Shown here one piece after another: positions 35,680 through 45,034 of a DNA stretch of 64,000 bases. Below the pieces are notes generated by a model. It worked only from the letters and a program-made list of their open reading frames with translations. It ran no database searches and was not told the origin of the DNA. Source of the stretch: Enterococcus termitis (GTDB lineage Bacteria; Bacillota; Bacilli; Lactobacillales; Enterococcaceae); contig NZ_MIJY01000034.1 of assembly GCF_001730305.1 (NCBI RefSeq), positions 248,001 through 312,000 of the forward strand, written 5' to 3'. Positions within the stretch are counted from its first letter, which is position 1; the number at the start of each line of letters is the position of its first letter. Position numbers and translations under genes: made by a program.

Positions 35680-35711
35680 TTTTCTTATACTTGATACATT
35701 CAAGAAATTTA
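35680..35711 (-). repeat. Right inverted repeat of element 1
   Basis: Exact reverse complement of 33901-33932. It contains TATACT, which could serve as a -10 for a rightward promoter with TTTATT 17 bases upstream. The remaining gene-free DNA to 35996 is AT-rich with no other feature seen. Confidence 0.95.
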
Positions 35712-35996
35712 AGAAACGAATTCTCTCTATATTCATTATATCAATATACACAACAATTTCATCATTTTTCGTAAAAATTTTTATTTATTTTGATTAAAAA
35801 AAGTTATGAAAATGAGATATTTGTATTTGAACAATAAATTCTTCTGATATTAGTCGTAATTTCCTTCTTAACTCCAGATTATTATCTTCTCGAAACAAGT
35901 TATACCAATCCCATGGTTTTTCTTACTATCCTATAGTTCGTGATTTTTTTGTGGTACAATTACTTATCAAAACTATCCTAACTAAAGGAGAAATTA

Positions 35997-36761
35997 TTGT
36001 TGGAATCGAGACCTTTTTTTTCTGGCAGTCAATTGAAATGGCTGGCAATCTTTACTATGCTGATGGATCATACAGCAAAAATCCTATATTTTCGCACTTC
36101 TATAACAATAGCTGTGCCCTATCAGACTGATACAAATCGCTTGTTTGAAGGAATCGAGAACCTTTTCCCTTTCTTCATTATGATCGGAAGGCTGGCTTTT
36201 CCGATATTTTGCTTTTTGCTCGTTGAAGGATTTGTCCATACGTCCAATATCAAACGATATAGCATTCGTTTATTCCTTTTTGCATTACTTTCTGAAATCC
36301 CATACGATCTTGCATTTTCAAAACGATTCGTCGATATTCACAGTCAAAATGTGTTTTTTACACTATGGATCGGTTTACTCGTGATTGCTGGACTTAAAAA
36401 ATACTGGCATTCCTCTTTAAGAAGCTTGCCTCTTTCTTTAATGATAATAGGAAGTGGTGTTTTTGTAGCTGAGTGGTTACAAACGGATTACGGAGGATGG
36501 ATCGGTGTTTTACTGATCGTCAATTTCTATTTATTTAGAAATAGGAAGTTGCTAAAATGCTTGTTTGGTGGGCTTATCTTACTTCAAAATAGTGTATTTG
36601 GTCTACTCGCTTTTTTATTCATTTATCTATATAATGGTCAGCGAGGCAGACAACTAAAATACTTCTTTTATTGGTTTTATCCGGTTCATTTGCTCGTTTT
36701 AGTAAGTATTCAACAATTTTTGATTGTTCCTTATTTACTGATGTTTATACTTAATCAATAA
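35997..36761 (+). CDS. TraX-family membrane protein
   Basis: A 254-aa polytopic protein with about seven to eight hydrophobic helices. It shows the family opening SGSQLKWLAIFTMLMDHTAKI and the later GRLAFPIFCFLLVEGF and LFALLSEIPYDLAF segments. TraX proteins are acetyltransferase-like; the F-plasmid founder acetylates pilin. It starts with tandem TTG codons after AAAGGAG. It is the only plus-strand gene between the two WxL loci and the nearest gene to the right end of switch 1. A role in modifying surface components is possible but unproven. Confidence 0.85.
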   Translation: MLESRPFFSGSQLKWLAIFTMLMDHTAKILYFRTSITIAVPYQTDTNRLFEGIENLFPFFIMIGRLAFPIFCFLLVEGFVHTSNIKRYSIRLFLFALLSEIPYDLAFSKRFVDIHSQNVFFTLWIGLLVIAGLKKYWHSSLRSLPLSLMIIGSGVFVAEWLQTDYGGWIGVLLIVNFYLFRNRKLLKCLFGGLILLQNSVFGLLAFLFIYLYNGQRGRQLKYFFYWFYPVHLLVLVSIQQFLIVPYLLMFILNQ

Positions 36762-36781
36762 AAAAAGTGGATGTGACAAGA

Positions 36782-36817
36782 GAGCGGGACAAAACTCTTC
36801 GAGTCATATCCCACTCA
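36782..36817. terminator. Shared hairpin between convergent genes
   Basis: GAGCGGGAC and ATCCCACTC pair imperfectly around ACTC-TTC-GAGT. It lies between the TraX-like gene and the convergent locus 2 operon and probably terminates both. Confidence 0.55.
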
Positions 36818-37375
36818 CTCTTCTATTTTTATAACAGTCCCAATTAATAAACACTCATCGATAACTCCAAAATAACGACTATCCGTTGCATAATTGCGAT
36901 TATCTCCCAATACAAGATATTTGCCCTTTGGTATTATTCCGTTATTTGTTCCTAAAATTTCTTTTGAATCAAAATTTTCTGTGATTACGGACTCTTCTTT
37001 ATAGTTGGTAATTGCTTTAAGTGAAAGAAAAGGTTCAGAAACTAGTTGATCATTGATATATAGCTCATTATCAACATATTTTATTCGTTCACCGGGCATC
37101 CCTACAATTCTCATCATTGATTTTTCTTTTGAATTTGGTAATTTAAAAAAAATTACTGAAAACCGCACAGGCTTTGCTAAATGATTAACTAGTACATATT
37201 CTCCAGTCTTCAATTTTTCTCGCATCGCATATCCTTTATTTTTTTCTATCGAAAAAACAAACAGCTGAATAACAAGTAATATGGTAAATAGAATAATGAT
37301 AGTGCTACCCATCTCTTTCCATATTTTTTCTGAATCGGCTCTCTTGAATTTTCCTTTTTTCATCTTAAAACTCAC
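36815..37375 (-). CDS. Signal peptidase I-like protein lacking the Ser/Lys dyad, WxL locus 2
   Basis: A 186-aa protein with one membrane helix (about 25-46) and the signal-peptidase I boxes KGYAMREKLKTGEYVLV, SMMRIVGMPGERI and LVLGDNRNYATDSRYFG. The catalytic Ser is Ala (GYAM) and the catalytic Lys is Met (MMRI), so it should not cleave signal peptides. The locus 1 counterpart lost the same two residues by different substitutions. Last gene of locus 2, 14 bases after the conserved membrane protein. No active paralogue is present in locus 2. Confidence 0.88.
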   Translation of the reverse strand: MSFKMKKGKFKRADSEKIWKEMGSTIIILFTILLVIQLFVFSIEKNKGYAMREKLKTGEYVLVNHLAKPVRFSVIFFKLPNSKEKSMMRIVGMPGERIKYVDNELYINDQLVSEPFLSLKAITNYKEESVITENFDSKEILGTNNGIIPKGKYLVLGDNRNYATDSRYFGVIDECLLIGTVIKIEE

Positions 37376-37389
37376 ATCATTTTCTTAAA

Positions 37390-38073
37390 TCACTTATTTT
37401 TACGTGTTAATGTTGATTCCTTTACTTTGAAATAACGAAGGACATTATCCTGAATTTGTACGATATTTTTAATATCCTTCTGATATCCTTCAAAGATCTC
37501 TTCTTGTTGTAAACTTTCAACTGACTGATTATTTAAATTGAGACCTAGTTCCTTCATTTGAGCATAGTATCGATTTAGATGACGTTGTCCTTCTACAGTC
37601 AATCTCGGATCTGCATAGCGAACACCAAATCCCGATAATTTTGCTGCCAATTCACGGATATTTTTTTGTTTCTTTTCACTATTTTGTTGTTCTTTTATTG
37701 ACGACAGTTGCTCAGTGACTGTATTTAGTAGATAATATCCTTCTGCAATTCCTTCTGAATCCAATTTCCCTAAGTTGGTTGCTTGATAATGTCTAGAAAA
37801 TAAAGCAGAACTAATGAATAGAATCCCTAAAAAGAGGAAAAGAATACTCAATTGAACGCGCTTTTTCTTTTTTTTCTTTAATGAAATGACTTTCCTTTTA
37901 AACCTTTTTCGTTTCTTCTTATCTTTCTTTTTTTTCTCCATAATTGTTTGCACTTGCACTATTTTCTGTTTTATCCTAATCAAACGAACGAAAAATATAC
38001 TTGAACAAAGCAAACAGAGGATAGCTAATGAAAGCATTCCAATAAATAGCCAATCTAATAATGATATCATCAT
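37390..38073 (-). CDS. Conserved WxL-locus membrane protein, copy 2
   Basis: A 227-aa paralogue of 24719-25387: first helix about 5-30, lysine-rich cytoplasmic loop (about 33-70), second helix (about 72-90), then an outward helical domain. Shared stretches include DWLFIGMLSLAILC at the start (DWFFIGLLSFAMLC in copy 1), RHYQATNL and RYYAQMKELGLNL. No known domain. Constancy in both loci implies a structural role in the complex. Confidence 0.8.
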   Translation of the reverse strand: MMISLLDWLFIGMLSLAILCLLCSSIFFVRLIRIKQKIVQVQTIMEKKKKDKKKRKRFKRKVISLKKKKKKRVQLSILFLFLGILFISSALFSRHYQATNLGKLDSEGIAEGYYLLNTVTEQLSSIKEQQNSEKKQKNIRELAAKLSGFGVRYADPRLTVEGQRHLNRYYAQMKELGLNLNNQSVESLQQEEIFEGYQKDIKNIVQIQDNVLRYFKVKESTLTRKNK

Positions 38074-38106
38074 AGTTCTATGCTCCTAAATAATAATAGC
38101 TATTGA

Positions 38107-39174
38107 TTATCTATGCTTTTTTTTAGATTTTCTTAGCTCTTTTTTTCTCTTTTTATTTTTTTTACCAATAATATGAATAATTATAAAAATAATAGCTCCT
38201 AGCATCATAATTCCTAAAACAATAATTAAAATTATCCACCAATTAATACTATTTTCTTGTAATAAACTCACATCTTCTTTATTAAATTTATCCGCTTCTT
38301 CGTCAGTAATTGTAAATGATTGATTCCATTCCCATTTCCCACCATTTTCAGTAGTAATCAAAATATGTGCATTATAATCACCTGGAATCATTTTTTCTCC
38401 ATTCATCAGAATAGGAAAATTAATTTGAGAGTTTGGAGCCATACGCATATTGTTTTGTTTTGTATCATATAAAACTTCTTTTGATCCTTTTTTTGTAATT
38501 TGACCTTCTAAAGTCATTTTATCTACGTAAGCTGGGTTAGTATTTGAAAAATTAACAAACACTGCGTTACGATAATTTTGCTGTTGCGCATAAACTTTAT
38601 TTAGACTTAGCTCTGGTTTGATCACTGTATCTGTTTCAGTTAATAGCATCCCTACTAGATAGCCATATTCATTTTTTATCATCGCCTTTTGACCGTCAAT
38701 CTGCCCTTTTTCGATCATATAAATACCACCAGATATCACACCATCGAATGAAGCATTTGGCATTTTAATGTTCAGTTTATAATCAATAGTTTGTTTTGCT
38801 GGGATTTTCACAGTCTTTTCACCAGTTGCAATGTCGGCAAAATCGTATTTTAATGAGCTGTCTTTTTTTAGCTCTGAAGGACCATATTCCACCACACCAT
38901 TTGTATTTGTTTTAGCACTATTTAATGAAACCTCTACTGTAATTTCTTTTTCTGAACTATTGGTCATTTTGATGATGACAGTTTGTTCTTGACTGGGTGT
39001 GACACGTAAATCAAAATAACTTACTTCTTTACTATGTTGATTTTCCGGCAGAATGACTTTATATGAAAAGCTTGAGCTTTCTTCTTCTACTGCTTGTCCG
39101 ATTAAAGTAAAACCATTCATCCCTATGTACATAATTGCCACTAAAAACATAAAATAAAATTTTTTCATCTGCAA
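38107..39174 (-). CDS. DUF916/DUF3324 WxL-interacting protein, locus 2
   Basis: A 355-aa type I membrane protein collinear with 25405-26478: signal peptide (about 1-28), DUF916 domain, DUF3324 domain, one membrane helix (about 312-335) and a tail of lysine and arginine. Nearly the same phrases occur in both, such as NTNGVVEYGP/NSNGVLEYGP, MRMAPNSQINFP/MRMAPNSLIEFP and DADKYN/EADKFN near the end. It should tether locus 2 WxL proteins at the surface. Confidence 0.92.
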   Translation of the reverse strand: MQMKKFYFMFLVAIMYIGMNGFTLIGQAVEEESSSFSYKVILPENQHSKEVSYFDLRVTPSQEQTVIIKMTNSSEKEITVEVSLNSAKTNTNGVVEYGPSELKKDSSLKYDFADIATGEKTVKIPAKQTIDYKLNIKMPNASFDGVISGGIYMIEKGQIDGQKAMIKNEYGYLVGMLLTETDTVIKPELSLNKVYAQQQNYRNAVFVNFSNTNPAYVDKMTLEGQITKKGSKEVLYDTKQNNMRMAPNSQINFPILMNGEKMIPGDYNAHILITTENGGKWEWNQSFTITDEEADKFNKEDVSLLQENSINWWIILIIVLGIMMLGAIIFIIIHIIGKKNKKRKKELRKSKKKHR

Positions 39175-39185
39175 ATCCTTTCTTT

Positions 39186-39229
39186 AAAATATAACCAAGC
39201 TTCCTAAGAGGAATGCTTGGTTATATTTT
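39186..39229 (-). terminator. Hairpin between the WxL and DUF916 genes, locus 2
   Basis: AAAATATAACCAAGC and GCTTGGTTATATTTT pair; on the minus strand ATTTTA follows. As in locus 1, it stands just after the distal small wxl gene. Confidence 0.7.
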
Positions 39230-39246
39230 TATAACAATTTTTTGAA

Positions 39247-40014
39247 TTAACGAGCATCCTCAATCGTCCATCTAATGGTTGAAGAATAGCCGCTGCTTGT
39301 AGATAGTTTATTACCAGATGAAGGAACCCAGAGTTTTACTGATTCTTTATGTGTTCCTTTTGCTTTATTTCCGAATTGAAGAACAAATTGACCAAAGCCT
39401 TTATCCGCATCATCTTGAGTCACAAATGTTGTTGGCGTTGTTCCATCAGTTTCTAATGTTTGAGTTGCTGGAACACCAGCATCATTCACTTGGTTTTGAT
39501 CTGCTTTATTAATTAAACCAATGTTACTGAATTTCAACTGTGCAGATTTTAACGTTTGATTTTCTCCATTTTTAAATGTTGTTGCTTTAGCCGACAATTT
39601 ATGTTTATTTGCTAAATTATTTGAGCGAGTATCTTTAAATTGTACAAAGTTAGCTTCTTCAGATTTAGTACCATCTTTATATGTGATTTCTGCAGCTTTT
39701 GCAGTATACTCCCATCCATTTCCTGAAGCTGGGGTTACTTTTGCAGTTCCAAAATCTAAATCTGTTACAGCAATAACTTTTAATGGTCCTTTTCCTGGAT
39801 TAGGCGTTGGATCTACGATAGGATTATCTGGATCATCTGGTTCTTCGGGATTTACTGGTTTATCATCGCCACCATCATCTTCCGAAAATTTAATGGTACC
39901 TTTTCCATCCCAGTTTAATGGATCATCTGCAGCGAAAGCTGCTCCTGGAAGTACTACAGAAGCACCTAATACAGTTAACAGAACTGCTCCGCATAATTTG
40001 TGTGTAAATTTCAT
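39247..40014 (-). CDS. WxL-like surface protein, locus 2 (small, first)
   Basis: A 255-aa secreted protein: signal peptide (about 1-28, GAAFAADD), an acidic proline-rich linker (PVNPEEPDDPDNPIVDP), then a WxL-type domain. The final motif is IRWTIEDAR, with Ile in place of Leu, so it is a divergent WxL protein. It sits in the same position as 26781-27584 and shares the signal-peptide start (MKxTHKLxGxxLL) and the identical upstream GGAGGAAACACAAATG site. Confidence 0.87.
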   Translation of the reverse strand: MKFTHKLCGAVLLTVLGASVVLPGAAFAADDPLNWDGKGTIKFSEDDGGDDKPVNPEEPDDPDNPIVDPTPNPGKGPLKVIAVTDLDFGTAKVTPASGNGWEYTAKAAEITYKDGTKSEEANFVQFKDTRSNNLANKHKLSAKATTFKNGENQTLKSAQLKFSNIGLINKADQNQVNDAGVPATQTLETDGTTPTTFVTQDDADKGFGQFVLQFGNKAKGTHKESVKLWVPSSGNKLSTSSGYSSTIRWTIEDAR

Positions 40015-40043
40015 TTGTGTTTCCTCCTAAAAATTTTTATGAT

Positions 40044-40835
40044 TTATGGTAGCTCGGATAAAATCCAAGTTAACACCGTTTGGTAATTTCCTGGTTGCTT
40101 ACTCGGCTTTCCAGGAACAAATAAGGATACTGCCTGATTTTCATAAATAGGCTGATTGTTAAAGATAGGGTCATGAACTGGAAGACCTTTTTCATCCAGC
40201 TTTGGCTTCAAAGTATCTGTTCGTTTTTGCGAATTATTGACAGAAGCGCCGAAAATAATCGACCACGTTCCTACGCCTTTATCTGGTTTTGCTTCAGCCA
40301 AATTGTAAGTTTCACCAATATTCATGAGCTTAATAACTTCTTTTGAAACAACTGGAGCTGTTGCTTGATCCATCATTGAATTTGCCCATGATTGATCCAA
40401 AGAAAGCATTGCCCCTTTTAATTCTTTTCCATGTTCATTTTTAAATTGAACATTTTGTTTTACTTGCAGTAACCAACCTGTATTTTTTTCTCGAAAATCG
40501 GATACTTGGATAAAGTTGCCTCTTGGACCTGTACTATCTTTGAACAGTTGCGCATTTACATAGTACATTTGATCCTGATCAGAGATCTTTGCTCTTTGAA
40601 AAATAAGTTTCGGAACAAAATCAATACGTAATGCCCGATCTGTGCTTGGACTCTCTCCAGGATCTGCAACAACTTCTGGATGTTCCGGGTCGACGATTTG
40701 TCTGTCTGGTTTCCCCTCAAAACAGATATTCCCAGTCCCAGAATATTCATCATCAGCTGAAACTTTAAGCGGACTTTCATTTAAGAAAAACAGAGCGAGA
40801 CTAAAAGAACAGATAAGCATCAGTCTTTTTTTCAT
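40044..40835 (-). CDS. WxL-domain surface protein, locus 2 (small, second)
   Basis: A 263-aa secreted protein, paralogue of 27614-28414: signal peptide about 1-27, the DPEHPEVVADPGESPSTDRAL linker, LRIDFVPKL, then a WxL domain with GWLLQVKQ and a final LTWILSELP. Its start overlaps the stop of the LPXTG gene by 4 bases. Confidence 0.92.
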   Translation of the reverse strand: MKKRLMLICSFSLALFFLNESPLKVSADDEYSGTGNICFEGKPDRQIVDPEHPEVVADPGESPSTDRALRIDFVPKLIFQRAKISDQDQMYYVNAQLFKDSTGPRGNFIQVSDFREKNTGWLLQVKQNVQFKNEHGKELKGAMLSLDQSWANSMMDQATAPVVSKEVIKLMNIGETYNLAEAKPDKGVGTWSIIFGASVNNSQKRTDTLKPKLDEKGLPVHDPIFNNQPIYENQAVSLFVPGKPSKQPGNYQTVLTWILSELP

Positions 40836-41170
40836 TTACTCAGTCCTCCTTCGTTTCTTTTCCGTTTGAGAAACCACTGACTCAACACAACTAAAATTAT
40901 TATCAGTCCACTAAATAAAAAACTAAACTTAACTAGCTCACCGGTACTTGGCAATCTTCCAAGCATTTTTTTAGTTTGATTCTTTTTGGCACTGTCAATT
41001 GGTGGTTGTTTTTGTGTAGTCACTGAACTATCCTGATAAAACAGAATCGCCGCATCAGTTTCTACCTGACCACCTTCTTCGGCAGCAAAACTTACACTAC
41101 TTCCATAAAAACATAGCAACAGAATCATCACAGGAACTAGTATAAGCAAAATAGTATGCTTTTTTTTCAT
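40832..41170 (-). CDS. Small LPXTG-anchored protein, locus 2
   Basis: A 112-aa protein from the ATG at 41168-41170, preferred because GGAGG lies 8 bases upstream; an earlier GTG/ATG frame would overlap the large WxL gene. It has a signal peptide (about 1-29), a short mature part and the sorting signal LPSTGE with a helix and KRKRNEGG tail. Counterpart of 28411-28755. Confidence 0.9.
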   Translation of the reverse strand: MKKKHTILLILVPVMILLLCFYGSSVSFAAEEGGQVETDAAILFYQDSSVTTQKQPPIDSAKKNQTKKMLGRLPSTGELVKFSFLFSGLIIILVVLSQWFLKRKRNEGGLSK

Positions 41171-41184
41171 TACGATTCCCTCCA

Positions 41185-44067
41185 TTAATATGCTTCTTCA
41201 AGTTGCCAAGTAAGTGTCGTTTCATATTTTCCTACCTGTTTGACTGCACCCACAGGAACATTTAAACGTAGCCCCTGTTTCTTTGGTCCCCAAGTTGTTC
41301 CACTGACATCATATTTTCCAGAAAGCTGATGTTGGGAAAGGAAAATTTCCTGCGCCTCAGTAGAAATCATTTTTTCTTCCGAGCTAGTCTGGTAATATAA
41401 AGCATTAGGAAGTTTGCTTGTTGAATCACCAGGAATACTTAAATCATCAGACTGTTTTAGTTTTATTTTCCAGCGTCCAAGAGTTGCCCGATTATCCCAA
41501 ATAACTAATGGGCTATCAAAGGTTGGATTATCAAAAACTTTATTGAAGGCACTGACTTTCTGCTCACCAAAATCAATCTCCTTTGGCGCGGATTCAATAA
41601 ATAAGGTTCCTCTAAATGTGTATTTCCTTTCAACACCAGTCGCTGTTATCAAAAGATCTTTTTCATCTTCCGGAGGTGTATCAAGAATATAATTCTTAGA
41701 CTTCACTTCAAGTAGCCTTTTAACAATCGTTTCATTTTTCGATAAATCAATTCGTTCTGATACAGTGGCATCAAAAAGTGCATCCTCAACAATTGATTCG
41801 TTTTTCTCATCAACAAATGAAACTTTAACCTTAGCAAGACGCGGGATGATTTTCAGACTATTTTGTACACCGTTATTTGATACGATGGTAATTCCATTGC
41901 GATCTGCTGAATCACCTGTAAGTGTATACGCTTGTTTGAGCTCAATCGGCTTAGATAGTGGCGGATTAGCAATCGCGGAAACAAGATCATAGGTAAGTGA
42001 GTATTCTTGATTTGGTTCCAATTGATCTAACCCAATCTTCAAGATTCCATTTGTGAATTGAACAGCTGTAGGCGAAACCAGCTTGCCGTTTAGTTTGACA
42101 CTACTTAAATCAAACGTAACATTTTCTACTAATGGAACGACTGTTGAATAGGTGACATTTCTATAAACAGATGGCGACTTTGCCTTATTTTTGAAAGTCG
42201 ACGTGAAGGTAGTCCGTTCTCCTTCCGTAATTTCTTCATTACCAATCATTAATTCTGCTGAAAGCTCTGGATTGTTATGAGGTGCTATTGTATAAGTTTC
42301 AATATTAGATACTTTTCCACGATTGTCTTGTAACCAGATTTTTAAAAGATGGCTACCTGAACCAAGCTCATTAGCTGGTATAGTTTTTATAAAGGTTTTA
42401 GCTGTATCTAATGGTTCACGATTCTCCTCTGTTCCGAGTACTTTTTCATTTGTACCATCAAGTGAATACATCATTGTAAGCATCGTATCTTCTGTGTCAA
42501 TATCTTTAAACGTACCATTAACACTATAATCAGTTCCTGGAACAAACCAATTAGCTGATTTATCTACAGTTAATTCTGGTGGATTATTGTAAACTAGCTT
42601 TTGTGTCACTTGAGCAGATTGTTTCTCAGGTGTTCCATCATTTTTTGCATAAAATGTTAATATTCGCGTTTTAGCAGGTGTTAATTCTGATTCTGGCATA
42701 TCACAACTCCATGTGTACTCCATACCTTGCAATTTGCTCTTTACTAACTGTACTTCTTTAAATGGTCCGTCATCTATTTTGCAAAAGATTTTTTCTAATT
42801 TATCTGCTCCAGTAGAATCAATCAATGTCCCTGTGACAGTGTGAGAACCACCATCATATTCCACTAAGCTCTCATCCAATGAAATACTTAATGTATTATT
42901 AACGAGCACTGTTAAGCCGACATCAAAATTATAGCCAGTCGTTTCTCCTGGGCCTAAGTTGATTGGCTGATTTTTCATATATACAGCTGTATCATATTTT
43001 TCAGAATTTGGCACTTGAGTTTTATCATAAGCGACTTCATTGTAATTATCTCCAGCCAATGCTTCTAGTCCTGTAGACCCAGAGCTATTGAATGCTGTAT
43101 ATGCAGGATCATAAAACTTTGAAACCTGACCAATTCCATAATTCTGTCTTACAGACCAATTATCAGGACCGCCTTTCTTATTAAAGAGAAAGTTTAATTT
43201 TATAGAAGCATCTCCCCGAAAATTTTCTTTTAGAAAATAGATACCTCGTTTTTCACCAATATATTGTACAGGTAGAGGTACACTAGATTCACTGCCTTCT
43301 ATATCCGTATCATACCTTGACCCCAAAACAAAATCATTGATTGGTGTGTCCATTAAATTTGTTACCTTTGTTTCAATATTTATGCGTCCATTACTTCCAC
43401 CAAAAATTATTTCCTCAACTTTTAGATGATAATCAAACATTTGAGACTTATCAGAGATTGCCGGATTATTTGTTATTTCATAGACAATTTTAAATACCTT
43501 TTCATCATTAGCATTGGTTGCCTTATAAAATTTTGTGTTGGATATAATCGATGCAGATTTAGTAAGATCTAAAGCGGATTTAGATCCATGACCGGCTTGA
43601 TTCAAAGGTTCTTGAATAAGATTCCCTTTTCCGATGATCAGTGGTGCCGTCGTTATCAAAGCCCCTGCCCCATTCTTTGCAAGAGCTTTGACAGATGCAC
43701 TCCACTCAGGTTTGCTAGGACCATAAATAATGAAGCCAAATTGTGGCTTATAATCTTCAATTGTATAAGCGCTAGCTGCTTTGCCCTCTGAAAACTGATA
43801 GCTTATAGCTAAACGTTCAAAACGATTCCACCCCAAATCATTATATGAAAAGAACTTCACCTCAGTCCAAATATAATCTCTGACTGTTTTTTCTTTAGAG
43901 CCAGCTTGTTTTGAGTCTAGGTCAACTTGTTGTGTGATTGTTTCTCTATCAGAAGAACTTTGGGTACTTTGTTCACTTGCTTTTATCCTGGTACTACTAT
44001 AAAAAATAAACATGATAACAAAAGCACTAAAAATAATGAACAAACGACATATTCTTTTTTTCATCAT
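41185..44067 (-). CDS. Large WxL-domain surface protein, locus 2
   Basis: A 960-aa secreted protein. After the signal peptide (about 1-30) is a long N-terminal beta-rich region (about 60-390), two Ig-like segments (about 400-600, including LVEYDGGSHTVTGTLID), a DUF11-like segment (about 605-720, ITEGERTTFTSTFKN), and a C-terminal WxL domain with GRWKIKLKQ and LTWQLEEAY. The N-terminal part is unlike locus 1, so the two loci would display different adhesin-like tips on related scaffolds. Binding target unknown. Confidence 0.87.
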   Translation of the reverse strand: MMKKRICRLFIIFSAFVIMFIFYSSTRIKASEQSTQSSSDRETITQQVDLDSKQAGSKEKTVRDYIWTEVKFFSYNDLGWNRFERLAISYQFSEGKAASAYTIEDYKPQFGFIIYGPSKPEWSASVKALAKNGAGALITTAPLIIGKGNLIQEPLNQAGHGSKSALDLTKSASIISNTKFYKATNANDEKVFKIVYEITNNPAISDKSQMFDYHLKVEEIIFGGSNGRINIETKVTNLMDTPINDFVLGSRYDTDIEGSESSVPLPVQYIGEKRGIYFLKENFRGDASIKLNFLFNKKGGPDNWSVRQNYGIGQVSKFYDPAYTAFNSSGSTGLEALAGDNYNEVAYDKTQVPNSEKYDTAVYMKNQPINLGPGETTGYNFDVGLTVLVNNTLSISLDESLVEYDGGSHTVTGTLIDSTGADKLEKIFCKIDDGPFKEVQLVKSKLQGMEYTWSCDMPESELTPAKTRILTFYAKNDGTPEKQSAQVTQKLVYNNPPELTVDKSANWFVPGTDYSVNGTFKDIDTEDTMLTMMYSLDGTNEKVLGTEENREPLDTAKTFIKTIPANELGSGSHLLKIWLQDNRGKVSNIETYTIAPHNNPELSAELMIGNEEITEGERTTFTSTFKNKAKSPSVYRNVTYSTVVPLVENVTFDLSSVKLNGKLVSPTAVQFTNGILKIGLDQLEPNQEYSLTYDLVSAIANPPLSKPIELKQAYTLTGDSADRNGITIVSNNGVQNSLKIIPRLAKVKVSFVDEKNESIVEDALFDATVSERIDLSKNETIVKRLLEVKSKNYILDTPPEDEKDLLITATGVERKYTFRGTLFIESAPKEIDFGEQKVSAFNKVFDNPTFDSPLVIWDNRATLGRWKIKLKQSDDLSIPGDSTSKLPNALYYQTSSEEKMISTEAQEIFLSQHQLSGKYDVSGTTWGPKKQGLRLNVPVGAVKQVGKYETTLTWQLEEAY

Positions 44068-44235
44068 ATTCCTCCTTTCTCATCAATTCTTTTTTATTTT
44101 TAAAATAAAAAATTTATTTCAATTTTCCATATAAATATACTTAAATAATAAGAACCTATAGGAAAACAGAACCAACTTCACGCTTTCTTAGTTTTGACTA
44201 TGTCCTTCAAAGTACTTTATAGATTCTTAATAGCT

Positions 44236-44940
44236 TTAGTAATTCAGCGTATATCCTTTTGATCTTACGGTTTTGATGATTGCAGGGTCCAAATCCCTTT
44301 TTTTAAATTTTTCTCTCAAATGAAAAACTAAATTACTAATCCTGTACTGTTTATCTTCTTTAGTTTCTCCCCACATATTCTTTGAAATTTCTTCATACGT
44401 CAGCATTTTTTCTTTCGACGAGGATAATAAGTCAAAGAGCTGATACTCACGCCTTGTCAAATTTATTTCTTTTTCTCCGTCAATTAGTAAAACAGATTTA
44501 TTCGGAATCAACTGAAATCTTGTTTCTAATAATTGCTTCGATGGATAGAATGAATCATTTGATTTCTTTTGAATTAACTGTTCTAATCGTTTGATTAAAT
44601 TTACTGTTGTTAAAATCATCTCGTCAATACTATTTCTTGTTTCCATGATTCCATCAACACCTAATTCCATATAAATCGATTGACGCTCCACAATTGTTCC
44701 TTGGGCAACTAACCATAAGACTGCATCTGATTTTTTTCGAATCATCAAAATTAGCTCGCATACTTTTATCAAATCATCACTTTCATTAATAAAAATAATA
44801 TCTGTATCCGAAAAATTCTTTTGACTGACAACCTCTTCTTCTAGAAATTCAATCTCCAAATCAACATCCTGACAGGCTGGTTTCGTTATTGGTTTTGATA
44901 TATTATTCATGCATATTATATTTATTATGTATCTAGTCAA
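44236..44940 (-). CDS. Orphan winged-helix regulator with degenerate receiver, WxL locus 2
   Basis: A 234-aa paralogue of the locus 1 regulator from a TTG at 44938-44940 (GAGGG 7 bases upstream). The receiver-like N-terminus has Asn where a phosphorylated Asp would be expected (DIIFINES), so phosphorylation is unlikely. The winged helix includes LTRREYQLFDLL, SNLVFHLREKF and IIKTVRSKGYTLNY. It is 95 bases from the left repeat of invertible element 2 and 168 bases from the large WxL gene. Confidence 0.83.
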   Translation of the reverse strand: MTRYIINIICMNNISKPITKPACQDVDLEIEFLEEEVVSQKNFSDTDIIFINESDDLIKVCELILMIRKKSDAVLWLVAQGTIVERQSIYMELGVDGIMETRNSIDEMILTTVNLIKRLEQLIQKKSNDSFYPSKQLLETRFQLIPNKSVLLIDGEKEINLTRREYQLFDLLSSSKEKMLTYEEISKNMWGETKEDKQYRISNLVFHLREKFKKRDLDPAIIKTVRSKGYTLNY

Positions 44941-45034
44941 TTACTTTCCCTCTTTCTAAAATCACTTGACCTTTTTCGTTCCCTTTTAATATAAATTGGC
45001 CTATAATTAAAAATGCTACATCTGTAAATAGCTG

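Larger units (their letters stand above)
33901..35711. mobile_element. Predicted invertible element 1 with its own tyrosine recombinase
   Basis: A perfect 32-bp inverted repeat (33901-33932 and 35680-35711) encloses 1747 bases containing only a tyrosine recombinase gene. Each repeat contains an imperfect dyad, CTTGA-ATGTA-TCAAG, like a recombinase core site. Inverted ends predict inversion. The left end is 173 bases upstream of the locus 1 regulator; the right end is 286 bases from the TraX-like gene. Confidence 0.82.

Noticed and set aside
33901-35711. Reading the recombinase cassettes as integrated transposons, ICE remnants or prophage scars
   Set aside because: Integration leaves direct repeats. 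Here the perfect repeats are inverted, the cassettes hold no other mobile genes, and the plan recurs at both WxL loci.
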